Of a DNA stretch of 64,000 bases, positions 44,937 through 53,192 are shown piece after piece. A program made the position numbers and the translations under genes. The first letter of the stretch is position 1. The number at the start of each line of letters is the position of its first letter. The notes beneath the pieces are model-generated. The model was not told the DNA's origin and did not search any database. It saw only the letters and a program-made list of their open reading frames with translations. The DNA is taken from contig NZ_JAKQZH010000002.1 in the NCBI RefSeq assembly GCF_022343555.1, forward strand, positions 186,001-250,000, given 5' to 3'. This DNA is from Marinobacter sp. C7. Its GTDB lineage: Bacteria; Pseudomonadota; Gammaproteobacteria; Pseudomonadales; Oleiphilaceae.

Positions 44937-46007
44937 TTATTCGAGCGTGTCGCCACTGAACTGGACAAAGCCACGCGCGCCAACGCCCAGAACGTCACCA
45001 GTGGATAGTTCAATCAGGTCAGTTATCGGGAAGCCGCGATTGGCCGTAACCAACCGGAAAGAATGGCCACCGTCCAGGCTCAACCAGCCCTGACCCGCGT
45101 TATCAACCAACAACACCCGGTTTCCGGACAACTCCAGTCCGGCGCCAAGGCTTTGCTGGGTATCCAGGTCGAGTTCGGTCCACGACTGGCCCTGATTCTC
45201 CGACCGGAAAGCGTGTCCGCGGAGTCCCCACACCAGCACGGTGTCTCCGGTCGTTTCCAGCACGCCAAAAAACGTCCCTTCGTACGGAGCGGAAAGCGTC
45301 TCGAAATCAGTCAGCGTGTCATCCGTGCGGTAAAGCCCACCACGTTCCCCAGCCATGTAAAGCCCGGCATCTCCGTTGGCGGTGTCATAGATGTGCATCT
45401 GCATGGTTCCGTCGAAAACAGCAGCGGAGGGCGCCCACTCCACACCACCATCAACGGTCCTGAAAGCGAAACCGTAGGCACCGTAGGCAATCACTTGACG
45501 ATCTCCGAGGCATCGGACACCCAGAAACGGTTTGTCAGCGCCATCTTCAACCATCATTTCGGCGTAGAACGCCTGTTCCGAGCCGGCCTTTTCGAGCACT
45601 TCAAGCAGGTCTTCGGCCGCTCGGAAGCCGTCGTACTGCAACTGCCAGGTCGCGCCGGCATCCCTGGTATGCAAAATCGCGCCCCGGTGACCAACAGCCC
45701 AGCCCTCGCGATCAGAATCGAAGCAGACATCGGTCAATGTCACTGTCACCGGCACCTGCTCGGCTTGCTGCCAACTGCCGCCCTGATCATCAGAAAGCAG
45801 AATGTGGCCTCGTTCACCGACAGCGACCAGGCGGTCTCCCGCGTAATCAACAGCGGTAACCAGCGAGCGGGTTGCCAATGCCGACTGCTGGGCAGGCTGC
45901 TCGAGGGAGCCCGGTATCTGGTTCGCGAAGACTGCGGTGGCGCTGGTCGCCATCCAGACTCCGATCAGACCGCTCGCCAGCTGGAGGATGGGTTTCGTCA
46001 TTGTCAT
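44937..46007 (-). CDS. YCF48-like secreted beta-propeller protein
   Basis: 356 residues with signal peptide (cleavage near VFA, about residue 28). Repeated BNR/Asp-box units such as 'ILLSDDQGGSWQQAEQV', 'ILHTRDAGATWQLQY' and 'AFRSENQGQSWTEL' make a photosystem-II-assembly YCF48-type propeller. It is a periplasmic protein, probably an accessory of the adjacent RND pump (11 bp apart). Known only by association with RND/DUF1302/DUF1329 genes. Confidence 0.87.
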   Translation of the reverse strand: MTMTKPILQLASGLIGVWMATSATAVFANQIPGSLEQPAQQSALATRSLVTAVDYAGDRLVAVGERGHILLSDDQGGSWQQAEQVPVTVTLTDVCFDSDREGWAVGHRGAILHTRDAGATWQLQYDGFRAAEDLLEVLEKAGSEQAFYAEMMVEDGADKPFLGVRCLGDRQVIAYGAYGFAFRTVDGGVEWAPSAAVFDGTMQMHIYDTANGDAGLYMAGERGGLYRTDDTLTDFETLSAPYEGTFFGVLETTGDTVLVWGLRGHAFRSENQGQSWTELDLDTQQSLGAGLELSGNRVLLVDNAGQGWLSLDGGHSFRLVTANRGFPITDLIELSTGDVLGVGARGFVQFSGDTLE

Positions 46008-46035
46008 TCACCCCGGTAAAGCGTGTTATCCGTCA

Positions 46036-46064
46036 AAAAGCCCGGCACGCGGATACGTGCCGGG
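46036..46064 (-). terminator. Intrinsic terminator inside the operon, after the DUF1329 gene
   Basis: On the minus strand CCCGGCACG and CGTGCCGGG form a perfect 9-bp stem with a six-base loop, followed directly by CTTTTTG, 17 bp after the DUF1329 stop codon. This is a good rho-independent terminator or attenuator that would lower expression of the YCF48, RND and lower-pathway genes relative to the first six genes, unless a further promoter exists downstream. Confidence 0.75.
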
Positions 46065-46080
46065 AACCGTCAGAGCCGGA

Positions 46081-47454
46081 TCAACGACCGCTCATACGCA
46101 ACAATGATTGAGGTGAGAAATAGCTTTCGGAACGCGGTTCGACTTCGTTGTACTGCTCTCCGGCCACATCGCCCAGAGCACAGTTGTAGACCCACGCCCT
46201 GGTGCGGTGATCGTGGAAGAAACCGGTGCAGTAGTTTACGGTTGCAGGGATATCCGGTGCCGCGAACGGCGTGGTCAGGGATGTCCGCCACAGGTTACCT
46301 TCGGCATCCCAGCCATCCATGATTGCGGTGCCCCAGTTATCCTCGTCGTAGTAGTACTTGCGCTTGGGCACAGCGTGGCGGCTGTCCGGCTTCAGGGTTG
46401 CTTCCACCTCCCAGACCCGGTGCAGCTCCCAACGCATGTGCTCGGGTTTGGCGTGGCGCTTGCCCATCACCTCCTCGTCCTTGTTGGCCAACAACGCGTT
46501 GTTGTTGTAGGGAATGATCATTTCCCGTTTGCCGATGAGCTTCCAATCGAATCGCTCTGGCGAACCGCCGCCACCAAAGGTCTCGTCTACAAAATTCACC
46601 CCTGAAGCCACCACGTTAGGGGTATCGAAGTTGATGCTCGGTGCCTGACGCACGCGGCGCTGACCCGCCAGGTATTGCCACAGGGTCCGGCCCTTGTCGT
46701 GATCCAGGACGTTGTGAACCATCAGCGCCTCCCCCGCTCGGAATGCCGGGGCATAGGCCAACTGGATGGCCTTCATATACTTGGCATCCGGGGTTTCCTG
46801 GTAGGAGCTGTCAGCGTAGTAGTAGGGATACTGACCAATGTCCTCAGCTGCGGTCGCCAGTATGCGGGACCCATCACCGGTGGTTGTCCAGACCTTGTAC
46901 TCTGTTTCCGTGGCCACCCCCCGCCAGAGCGTCATGTGGTTCCAGTGCACCTCAAGACCGGACTGCGGGATGGGGAAAGGTACACCGCCGTAGGCGCCCT
47001 CAACGGTCAGTCCATTATTGGTCAGTGTGGCTCGAGTGGCATTTTCCCGAGTGTTGTCATAAACATATTGGGGCGCCGCTGCGGTCCTGCGGGTCGGATA
47101 AACGTCGATCCTGAAGGTGTCTGGGTTGTCCTTGAACAACTGGATCACGCCGTCAGCAAGCTTGTCCCGATACTGGTCAAGGTTATCGATGGTGATCGTG
47201 TAGAGCGGTTTGTCATCGGCAAATGGATTAAACGTACGATCCCCTTCCTCGAAGCCCGGGTGGGACTCGGTGTAGCCACCGGTCCATGCCGGGATCGAGC
47301 CATCGGCATTCGCTGCTTTCTCAGCTCCCAGTGGGGTCAACTCGTTCCCGAGTTTCGCCGCTTCCTCGGGTGATACCTTTGCCTGCGCTACCCCTGCACT
47401 TGCCGACAGGATTGCGACGCACACTGCGAGATTCCGGATTTTGTTCTTGTACAT
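46081..47454 (-). CDS. DUF1329 outer-membrane-associated protein
   Basis: 457 residues from ATG 47454 with GAGGTG upstream. Signal peptide (cleavage after AQA, about residue 25). The body shows 'ELTPLGAEKAANADGSIPAWTGG' near the N-terminus and the repeated 'YKVWTTTGDGSRIL' and 'RVWEVEATLKPDSRHAVPKRKYYYDEDNWG' units of DUF1329, a LolA/LolB-like beta half-barrel that may shuttle hydrophobic molecules. It lies 10 bp after DUF1302; the pair is highly linked in proteobacteria. Confidence 0.92.
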   Translation of the reverse strand: MYKNKIRNLAVCVAILSASAGVAQAKVSPEEAAKLGNELTPLGAEKAANADGSIPAWTGGYTESHPGFEEGDRTFNPFADDKPLYTITIDNLDQYRDKLADGVIQLFKDNPDTFRIDVYPTRRTAAAPQYVYDNTRENATRATLTNNGLTVEGAYGGVPFPIPQSGLEVHWNHMTLWRGVATETEYKVWTTTGDGSRILATAAEDIGQYPYYYADSSYQETPDAKYMKAIQLAYAPAFRAGEALMVHNVLDHDKGRTLWQYLAGQRRVRQAPSINFDTPNVVASGVNFVDETFGGGGSPERFDWKLIGKREMIIPYNNNALLANKDEEVMGKRHAKPEHMRWELHRVWEVEATLKPDSRHAVPKRKYYYDEDNWGTAIMDGWDAEGNLWRTSLTTPFAAPDIPATVNYCTGFFHDHRTRAWVYNCALGDVAGEQYNEVEPRSESYFSPQSLLRMSGR

Positions 47455-47464
47455 GGTCGCCACC

Positions 47465-49135
47465 TCAGAATGTGTAAGATGCGTTCAGTGAAATAAAGTC
47501 ACGATCCGCGTTGGTCTGTTTGAAGGTCTTGATGCCATTGATGTTGATTGGCGCGGATGGGCCATAAAAACCGTTATAGGAGAGTGAAACCGTCACCCGC
47601 TTGCGGTAGTTGAAAGAGGCGCCAATGTTGTAATTGCCGCCCTTCTCCTGACTAAAGCCGCCAACCGCGGACGAGCGGCCGTCGATGCCGTAGCTGATGC
47701 CCATCGGGACATCCATATCCACACCGTCCATCACCTGGAAATAGGTGGGAGTGAACACGAGCTTCACGGCAGTCGCATCACGGGTGGTGTTGGGATCCAG
47801 GCTCTCCGGGTTTTCGCTGATGCTCAGCGTGCGGTTCCAGGCCAGTTCGCCCAGCAGTGCTGCGGTGTCCCAGAAAGTGCCTGTCGGCAGGATATTGATC
47901 ATGTTCACCTGGGCGTGCGCGGTGTTACCAATGGCGTAAAGCGCATTGTCGTCATTGTCCGCAACACCCGTGAGATCGGTGCCCGTCAGGCTGACCAATG
48001 GCGCGTTGCGCCGCGTGGACGCCTCAAAGCCAACGTTGGCGTTCCCGATACCGGTGTTCACACTGAAGCCATAGGCTTCGATGTCCTCGGGAAACAGCAG
48101 CATGTATTCGCCGATTTCTGCATCACCGGCGGCGCCAGGCACCGGACCGGTCAGGTAGGGACGAACCTGGACCTGGAAGTTCTTGTCGTGGTAGCGGGTT
48201 GCATAGAGACCGAACTCCGTGCGGATATCGTCCGCCCGATAACGGATACGCATGCCGTACTGGCCTGAATCGCTACCCTCATAGTCTGAACCGCGGTAGA
48301 AAGAGGCACCGGGACCGGCCAGAATGCGCTCACCGCCCCCATCAAGCAGGTCCGCCGGGCTGAAGTAACTGCCAGCTGCCGGGATACGGGTCCGCTCCCA
48401 TTCGTACTGGTAGTAAGCACCCACGGAGAGTGCCTGGGTCAGCTGAAGCTCACCCGAAACCTGGCCGACCGGCAGGGCCAGCTCTTTGAACTGAGAGTTG
48501 GGAACGGAAAGCGCGCGAATTGCATCGATTGGCAGTTGGCCGCCAGCAATCCCGTTGTTGCCGAAGAACAGGCTCTCACCGTACAACAGTGAATGTTGGC
48601 CAGCGCGAACCACGCCCCACATCTCATCGGTTACGTTGAAGTCGCTGTAGACGAAGGCGTCGCGGATCTCTGCATCCTTTCCGTGCAGTTCCTGGGTTTC
48701 ATCGGTGAACTCGTTGTAGGGCACGGTGTAGGAGTTGACGGTTTGCGGTGAGTCGTTGTCATTACTGCTGTTGTACACCTGGTCATACCAGGCTGCACCG
48801 CTGACCCGCAGACCGGTTCCGTTGTAATCCACATCGAATTCAGTAAAGAGGTCAGCACGGTTAAAGATCATCTCGCCCTGGTCAAAGTTTCGGTCGCCGT
48901 CATCCAGGTTGGGATCGGCAACCAGTTCGGCGTCCTGATCCTGCAGGCGCCAACCGGCGGTGTATTTGATGTTGGTGTCCCAACGCACACGCAAGTCACG
49001 ATTACCGGTGTCAAACATGAAGGCTTGCGCCGGGAGTGCCGTGACGGCACAGATGGCACCAGCGAGTGCGGAGACCTTGAATCTTCCTGCCACTCCCCGA
49101 GCAGCAGAAAACTGACTACGGTTCTTGTCGTTCAT
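47465..49135 (-). CDS. DUF1302 outer-membrane beta-barrel protein
   Basis: 556 residues with signal peptide (cleavage after PAQA, about residue 38). The mature protein begins 'FMFDTGNRDLRVRWDTNIKYTAGWRL' and consists of amphipathic strands ending in an aromatic residue (NASYTF), as in outer-membrane porins. DUF1302 proteins are thought to be channels for hydrophobic substrates. Together with DUF1329, YCF48 and RND proteins it would form an envelope-spanning transport module. Confidence 0.92.
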   Translation of the reverse strand: MNDKNRSQFSAARGVAGRFKVSALAGAICAVTALPAQAFMFDTGNRDLRVRWDTNIKYTAGWRLQDQDAELVADPNLDDGDRNFDQGEMIFNRADLFTEFDVDYNGTGLRVSGAAWYDQVYNSSNDNDSPQTVNSYTVPYNEFTDETQELHGKDAEIRDAFVYSDFNVTDEMWGVVRAGQHSLLYGESLFFGNNGIAGGQLPIDAIRALSVPNSQFKELALPVGQVSGELQLTQALSVGAYYQYEWERTRIPAAGSYFSPADLLDGGGERILAGPGASFYRGSDYEGSDSGQYGMRIRYRADDIRTEFGLYATRYHDKNFQVQVRPYLTGPVPGAAGDAEIGEYMLLFPEDIEAYGFSVNTGIGNANVGFEASTRRNAPLVSLTGTDLTGVADNDDNALYAIGNTAHAQVNMINILPTGTFWDTAALLGELAWNRTLSISENPESLDPNTTRDATAVKLVFTPTYFQVMDGVDMDVPMGISYGIDGRSSAVGGFSQEKGGNYNIGASFNYRKRVTVSLSYNGFYGPSAPININGIKTFKQTNADRDFISLNASYTF

Positions 49136-49216
49136 TTTTTACCTCTTGGGCGGTAAGCCGCCTTTTGTTTTTATCGTTGCCGGACGACTCCGCAGACTCA
49201 TCCGGCATTCAGATAT

Positions 49217-49238
49217 ACCGGGCCGGATCCGGCCCGGT
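49217..49238. other. Perfect 22-bp palindrome between the monooxygenase and DUF1302 genes
   Basis: The perfect 22-bp palindrome at 49217-49238 starts ACCGGGCCGG, has a central AT and ends CCGGCCCGGT. It lies in the 133-bp gap on the minus strand between the stop of the monooxygenase gene and the ATG of DUF1302. It has no loop and no U-run, so it may be an RNA processing or attenuation hairpin, or a DNA operator for a second promoter. Confidence 0.6.
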
Positions 49239-49268
49239 GGACCTTTCCTGTTTCCGCCTGCTGTGCGA

Positions 49269-50492
49269 TCAAGCGTTGTCGTGGATGGAGACCGGATCCA
49301 GGCCGAATACCATGGGTGGAATTTCCTGGCCCAGCAGGTAGGCACCGAGCATGCCGGCGGTGTCATCCGCGTTCTGTGTGATGTGATTCGAAGCTGCGAT
49401 TACGTCACGAACGTATCGTTGCAGGCTGTTTTCCAGGAAGATTCCGCGGGCGCCAGTCGCCTTGAAGAGAAGCATCACAGCTTCTTCGCACTCGCGTCCG
49501 ACCCGGGCAATATCGAGCATGTGCTGAACCCGCTCATGGTTGGGCACCAGCTCACCCCGGTCGACGTATTCATGGCTGTCCTGAATCATCTGGAGCAAAC
49601 GGGCCCTGGCACTGCGCACGCGTACAACGGCATTACCCAGCCGGTCTTTCACATAGGGACTCAGCGCTGCCGCCCCATCACCGGTGGTGTTCTGGCGCAC
49701 CTTCATCTGATCGATGTACTCGTCAATCGCGCCCTGAGCCATGCCGATGATCACGGCGGACACCGCCGCAAAGAAGGCCTGATTGAAGGGGAACAGGTAG
49801 TTGGCCGGTCTGTCGGAATGCTTGTAATCCACCAGGCTGTGCATGCGGTGGTAAGGAACAAAGGCATCCTTGACGACCAGACTCTTGGAGCCTGTTCCGG
49901 CAAGACCGAAGGTATGCCAGTCATCCAGGATTTCGTAATTCTCCCGCGATACCAGGAAGGAGCAACGGTCTGCCGGCTTACCGGACTCATCCTTCAGGAA
50001 TCCCCCGACGAATGCCCAGTCCGCGTGGTCGCAACCGGAAGATGTCCGCCAGCGGCCATTCAGCAAGTAACCACCTTCGACTTCCTCGACCTTACCGAAC
50101 GGAGGGTAGGAAGACGCGACCAGGACCTTGTCATCCTTGCCCCAGACATCCTCTCCCGCCTGGGGGTCCATGCCACCGAACTCCCATTGATGAATACCCA
50201 GAATCATCATGTTCCAGGCGCTGTTCGGGCAGCCCCTGCCCAGCTCCATCAGCACCTTGTAGAACACCGAGGGGCTCATGGCCCAACCACCAAACTGTTC
50301 CGGTTGCAGAATCTTGAAGAACCCGGCGTTGATGAATTCCTGAATGGTCTCGGAGGGAACCTGTCTCGCCTTCTCGACGCTATCGGCCTTTTCCTTCAGC
50401 ATGGGGATCAGTGCCCGAGCCCTTTCCACAAGCTCCTTCTCGGTCGGGATACTCTGGCTCAGCTGTTCTTTCGCTTTCGCTACCGCAGTCAT
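49269..50492 (-). CDS. Flavin-dependent monooxygenase, oxygenase component (HsaA-like, acyl-CoA dehydrogenase fold)
   Basis: 407 residues. Group D flavin monooxygenase built on an acyl-CoA dehydrogenase fold: 'GFFKILQPEQFGGWAMSPSVFYKVLMELGRGCPNSAWN', 'GGYLLNGRWRTSSGCDHADWAFVGGF' and 'FGLAGTGSKSLVVKDAFVP' are close to HsaA and HpaH-type ortho-hydroxylases. It uses reduced flavin from the neighbouring reductase (50539) to hydroxylate a phenol to a catechol, which the extradiol dioxygenase at 51988 can cleave. It is not a fatty-acid dehydrogenase. Confidence 0.88.
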   Translation of the reverse strand: MTAVAKAKEQLSQSIPTEKELVERARALIPMLKEKADSVEKARQVPSETIQEFINAGFFKILQPEQFGGWAMSPSVFYKVLMELGRGCPNSAWNMMILGIHQWEFGGMDPQAGEDVWGKDDKVLVASSYPPFGKVEEVEGGYLLNGRWRTSSGCDHADWAFVGGFLKDESGKPADRCSFLVSRENYEILDDWHTFGLAGTGSKSLVVKDAFVPYHRMHSLVDYKHSDRPANYLFPFNQAFFAAVSAVIIGMAQGAIDEYIDQMKVRQNTTGDGAAALSPYVKDRLGNAVVRVRSARARLLQMIQDSHEYVDRGELVPNHERVQHMLDIARVGRECEEAVMLLFKATGARGIFLENSLQRYVRDVIAASNHITQNADDTAGMLGAYLLGQEIPPMVFGLDPVSIHDNA

Positions 50493-50538
50493 AATTTTTC
50501 CTCTCTGTTGTTTTTGTCTTACTCAGCTGCCCAACGGG

Positions 50539-51078
50539 TTAGCGAAGGGCCGAAAACTGTCCGTTGAAGTACATCAGGGGGTCCTGGGCGCCCAGTTGGC
50601 CATCAATGCTCACCACCTCGCAGACGAACATGTCGTGACTGTTGGCGGGGATCGCTTCCACAACCCGACATTCAAAACTGGCCAGCGCATCTCTGAGCAC
50701 CGGCGTTCCGAGCACACCGTTCTCCCACGTACCGTCTTGTTCAAAACGTGCCTCGCCACTCACGCCGTCCACCATTCCTGCGAACCGCTTCGCGATGATT
50801 TCCTGTTCACTGGCAAGGACATTGATGCTGATCGAGCCGCTACGGGTGATGAGCCCATGGGCGTAAACGGTCTTGTTGACGCACGCCAGAAGCCGGGGGG
50901 GCTCAGCCGAGATCGAACAAACCGCTGTGGCGGTCAGTCCGGCCCGCTGCCCATCGTGGCCACTTGCAATCACGACGCAGGCGCCGGCGAGATTGCGCAT
51001 GCCATTGCAGAAATCGTCCTTGCTTACAGGCGGGATGACGGGCGTGGCAGTATCCAGTGACATGCTGTGATACATCAT
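50539..51078 (-). CDS. Flavin reductase component (HsaB-like)
   Basis: 179 residues of the HpaC/HsaB flavin reductase domain: 'FCNGMRNLAGACVVIASGHDGQRAGLTATAVCSISAEPPRLLACVNK' contains the flavin-binding region and 'ENGVLGTPVLRDALASFECRVVEAI' the core. It supplies reduced FMN or FAD to the oxygenase at 49269. Its start overlaps the stop of the hydrolase gene (ATGATGA), giving coupled translation. Confidence 0.9.
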   Translation of the reverse strand: MMYHSMSLDTATPVIPPVSKDDFCNGMRNLAGACVVIASGHDGQRAGLTATAVCSISAEPPRLLACVNKTVYAHGLITRSGSISINVLASEQEIIAKRFAGMVDGVSGEARFEQDGTWENGVLGTPVLRDALASFECRVVEAIPANSHDMFVCEVVSIDGQLGAQDPLMYFNGQFSALR

Positions 51079-51962
51079 TGCGGCACCCTCCCTTCTCGCA
51101 GGAAACCCAGCACCACGTCGTTGAACTCGTCCGGGCTTTCGTACTGGGGCCAGTGGCCGGCGGGTTTTCCGATCACATACAGCTGCCCTTTTGGCAGACG
51201 GGGGAGTGCCGCTTCCGCCGCTGCAAGGTCATGAATCGGGTTATTGGTGGTCCACAGCAGCAACGCGTCACATGTCACCTTCTCAAGCTCGATCATGTCG
51301 GGCTTGGCACCATCCTTGTTGACCTTGCGCAGGCGGGAGTAGATCAGTGGCGCGACGGCCTGGAAGCCCTTGCTGGCATAGATGGCCAGACGGCTTTTCA
51401 CCAGTTCGTCGGTCAGCAAATCCCAGTTGCCCTCGAACAGCAGCCATTTCATCCGCTCCAGGACCGACTCGAACGTCGGCTGCTTGCCGGAGCTTTTGGC
51501 CGAGAGCTCGCCCAGTTCCTTCAGGTCCTGACGGCCCTTCTCAGAGACGATGGGAATGCCTCCGGTTGTATTCAGGATGGCGCGATTGATTCGTTCCGGA
51601 TAGGTCGTGGCAAAATGGCCGGTAACGACGCCTCCCAGGGATTCACCGGATATGTGGGCCTTGTCGATACCCATCACATCCATCAGTTCCCGGAGCTGTT
51701 CTACGTAATCGGCGATCTGATACTCAATGTCAGTTTTTTTCTCAGACAGGCCATGACCAACGTAATCAAAGGCAATGACATGGAAGTGTTTACCCAGGGG
51801 CACCACGTTTTTGGCATACGCCTCCAGATGCCCGCCAATCCCGTGCATCAGAATCAGTACTTCCGGTTTGCCCTTTCCGGCCTCCGCAATACGCGTCGTG
51901 CCAAAGGTAGGCAGGTCGACGTGGCGGATTTCGGCGCCCATGAAATCAAGCCAGATGCTCAT
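51075..51962 (-). CDS. Alpha/beta hydrolase, first of two C-C hydrolase-like enzymes
   Basis: 295 residues. Oxyanion loop 'LILMHGIGGHLEAYAKNV', nucleophile Ser108 in GESLGG and terminal His in 'GKPAGHWPQYESP'. The region aligned with the acid residue reads 'LLLWTTNNPIHDL', with Asn at the usual Asp position, so the acid of the triad may be supplied differently or the activity altered. Its place between the dioxygenase and the flavin reductase suggests a role on the ring-cleavage product, or on an ester or thioester side chain before hydroxylation. Confidence 0.85.
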   Translation of the reverse strand: MSIWLDFMGAEIRHVDLPTFGTTRIAEAGKGKPEVLILMHGIGGHLEAYAKNVVPLGKHFHVIAFDYVGHGLSEKKTDIEYQIADYVEQLRELMDVMGIDKAHISGESLGGVVTGHFATTYPERINRAILNTTGGIPIVSEKGRQDLKELGELSAKSSGKQPTFESVLERMKWLLFEGNWDLLTDELVKSRLAIYASKGFQAVAPLIYSRLRKVNKDGAKPDMIELEKVTCDALLLWTTNNPIHDLAAAEAALPRLPKGQLYVIGKPAGHWPQYESPDEFNDVVLGFLREGRVPQ

Positions 51963-51987
51963 ATCCTTCTCCTCAATCCGGAACGTT

Positions 51988-52881
51988 TCAGGCCAGGTTG
52001 TTGCGCCGGTGACCCCAGTCGCTCATCTGGCTGTAGGATTTGACTTCCCACTCGTCCTCTTTGATCACGACGCCGCCCCAGCCAAGCTCGAAGTTGAAAC
52101 CGGAAGGCGTTTGCGCGTAGAAGGAAAACATCTTGTCGTTGGGGTGATGGCCCAGCTCCAGGGCAACGGGAATGCCGGCTCTGGAAACCCGGTCATACGC
52201 CATACCAACGTCATCAATTTCAGCCACCTCAAGCATGAAGTGGTTCAGGACTTTGGGAGCATGAGGGACTTCTGCTGTCGCAATGGAGTGGTGACGTCCG
52301 GTCTTGGTATGGAAGAAAGTCGCGTCAACCAGCATCCCGGGTGCTACCTCTTCCCGGATGTAGTCGCTGACTCGGAACTTCAGGATATTCTTGTAGAAAT
52401 CGAGGGTCTCTGCGCCATTCCGTGCAAACGGGAGGATATGGCCGACACCCAGATCGCCGGTGACAAAATGGCTTTTAAGGACCTTGGAACGGAACCGGTC
52501 TTCAAGCCTGGCAACGCCGTGTCCGAAAAAGAACTCGTGGGCGAAGCCATTGGGGTCTTCACAGGAATAGGCCTTCTCGACATGGCGCTTGCGCAGCTCG
52601 CTTCCGGAAAGCTCACGGACCGTAACGCCCTGGTCCTTGACCTCGGAGACAAATTCCTCAAGTTCTTTTTCTGTCTGGAACTCCCAGCCGGCAACAATGA
52701 TGTCGTCTTTGTCGCTCTGCTCGAGAAAGAAGCGTTGAAGGTACTCATCCATGCGGAGGGTCATTGAGGTGCTGTCACGGTGCCCGATCTGCATGCCGAG
52801 AATCTCCGTGGCGAACGACTCCCATGCGTCGAGGTCGCTGACGCCCAGCCCCACGTAACCCAAAGAGGAAATTTCTGCCAT
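51988..52881 (-). CDS. Extradiol ring-cleavage dioxygenase (type I, VOC superfamily, BphC/HsaC-like)
   Basis: 297 residues with AGGAG ribosome site. Two VOC modules; the C-terminal one carries the Fe(II) ligands His148 ('GVGHIL'), His214 ('LNHFMLEV') and Glu265 ('FNFELGWGG'), positions that match BphC-type enzymes. 'GFNFELGWGG' and 'SIATAEVPHAPKVLNHFMLE' resemble dioxygenases for bicyclic or side-chain-bearing catechols rather than plain catechol. First gene of the minus-strand operon, directly downstream of the sigma-54 promoter. Confidence 0.92.
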   Translation of the reverse strand: MAEISSLGYVGLGVSDLDAWESFATEILGMQIGHRDSTSMTLRMDEYLQRFFLEQSDKDDIIVAGWEFQTEKELEEFVSEVKDQGVTVRELSGSELRKRHVEKAYSCEDPNGFAHEFFFGHGVARLEDRFRSKVLKSHFVTGDLGVGHILPFARNGAETLDFYKNILKFRVSDYIREEVAPGMLVDATFFHTKTGRHHSIATAEVPHAPKVLNHFMLEVAEIDDVGMAYDRVSRAGIPVALELGHHPNDKMFSFYAQTPSGFNFELGWGGVVIKEDEWEVKSYSQMSDWGHRRNNLA

Positions 52882-52970
52882 TGCGGTATCTCCTGTTGTT
52901 TTTGTATCCCGACCGGCAGGCAGTTCCGGTCCAGGTATCGGTCCTGGTTTCCAGGATCTTGTATCTCCTC

Positions 52971-52992
52971 TTTTGCAGCTGCTGTGCCAAAC
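52971..52992 (-). promoter_or_regulatory. Sigma-54 (-24/-12) promoter of the meta-cleavage operon
   Basis: On the minus strand TTTGGCACAGCAGCTGCAAAA matches the consensus YTGGCACG-N4-TTGCW, with the invariant GG (52987-52988) and GC (52975-52976) exactly ten bases apart. Transcription would start near 52963, about 80 nt before the dioxygenase ATG. The divergent sigma-54 activator gene at 53193 makes the assignment strong. Confidence 0.85.
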
Positions 52993-53098
52993 TTGGTGAG
53001 TTGCCGAAAAACATCCTTAGGGCATTGTTTTTACTGGACTATATCTCCATTCAAACATTGGGAGTTCGACCAGAATCGGCACCAAAGGGATAAGAAAA

Positions 53099-53137
53099 TT
53101 ATGATTCGTCATAAATTTCATGAAGAAAATGATGAAA
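53099..53137. promoter_or_regulatory. Probable upstream activator sites for the sigma-54 regulator
   Basis: TTATGATTCGTCATAA (53099-53114) is a 6-bp inverted repeat around TTCG. TTTCAT...ATGAAA (53116-53137) is a second inverted repeat with a ten-base spacer. Both share the TCAT/ATGA half-site. They lie about 135-175 bp upstream of the predicted sigma-54 start, the usual distance for enhancer-binding activators, and just before the activator gene, allowing autoregulation. The remaining part of the 311-bp gap 52882-53192 shows nothing else clear. Confidence 0.6.
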
Positions 53138-53192
53138 TCCCGGGTTAAGATCGGTGCTCCAGATCCCTAATTCCCCCCATCGCAGGTGAGTC

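Noticed and set aside
49269..50492. Acyl-CoA dehydrogenase of fatty-acid oxidation
   Set aside because: It has the fold, but its motifs and the adjacent flavin reductase and extradiol dioxygenase fit a flavin-dependent monooxygenase.
33410..52881. A classical steroid (hsa) degradation cluster
   Set aside because: HsaA/B/C/D/E/F/G-like enzymes are present, but no 3-ketosteroid hydroxylase, thiolases or side-chain genes are in the window, and the regulator is of the phenol-sensing sigma-54 type.
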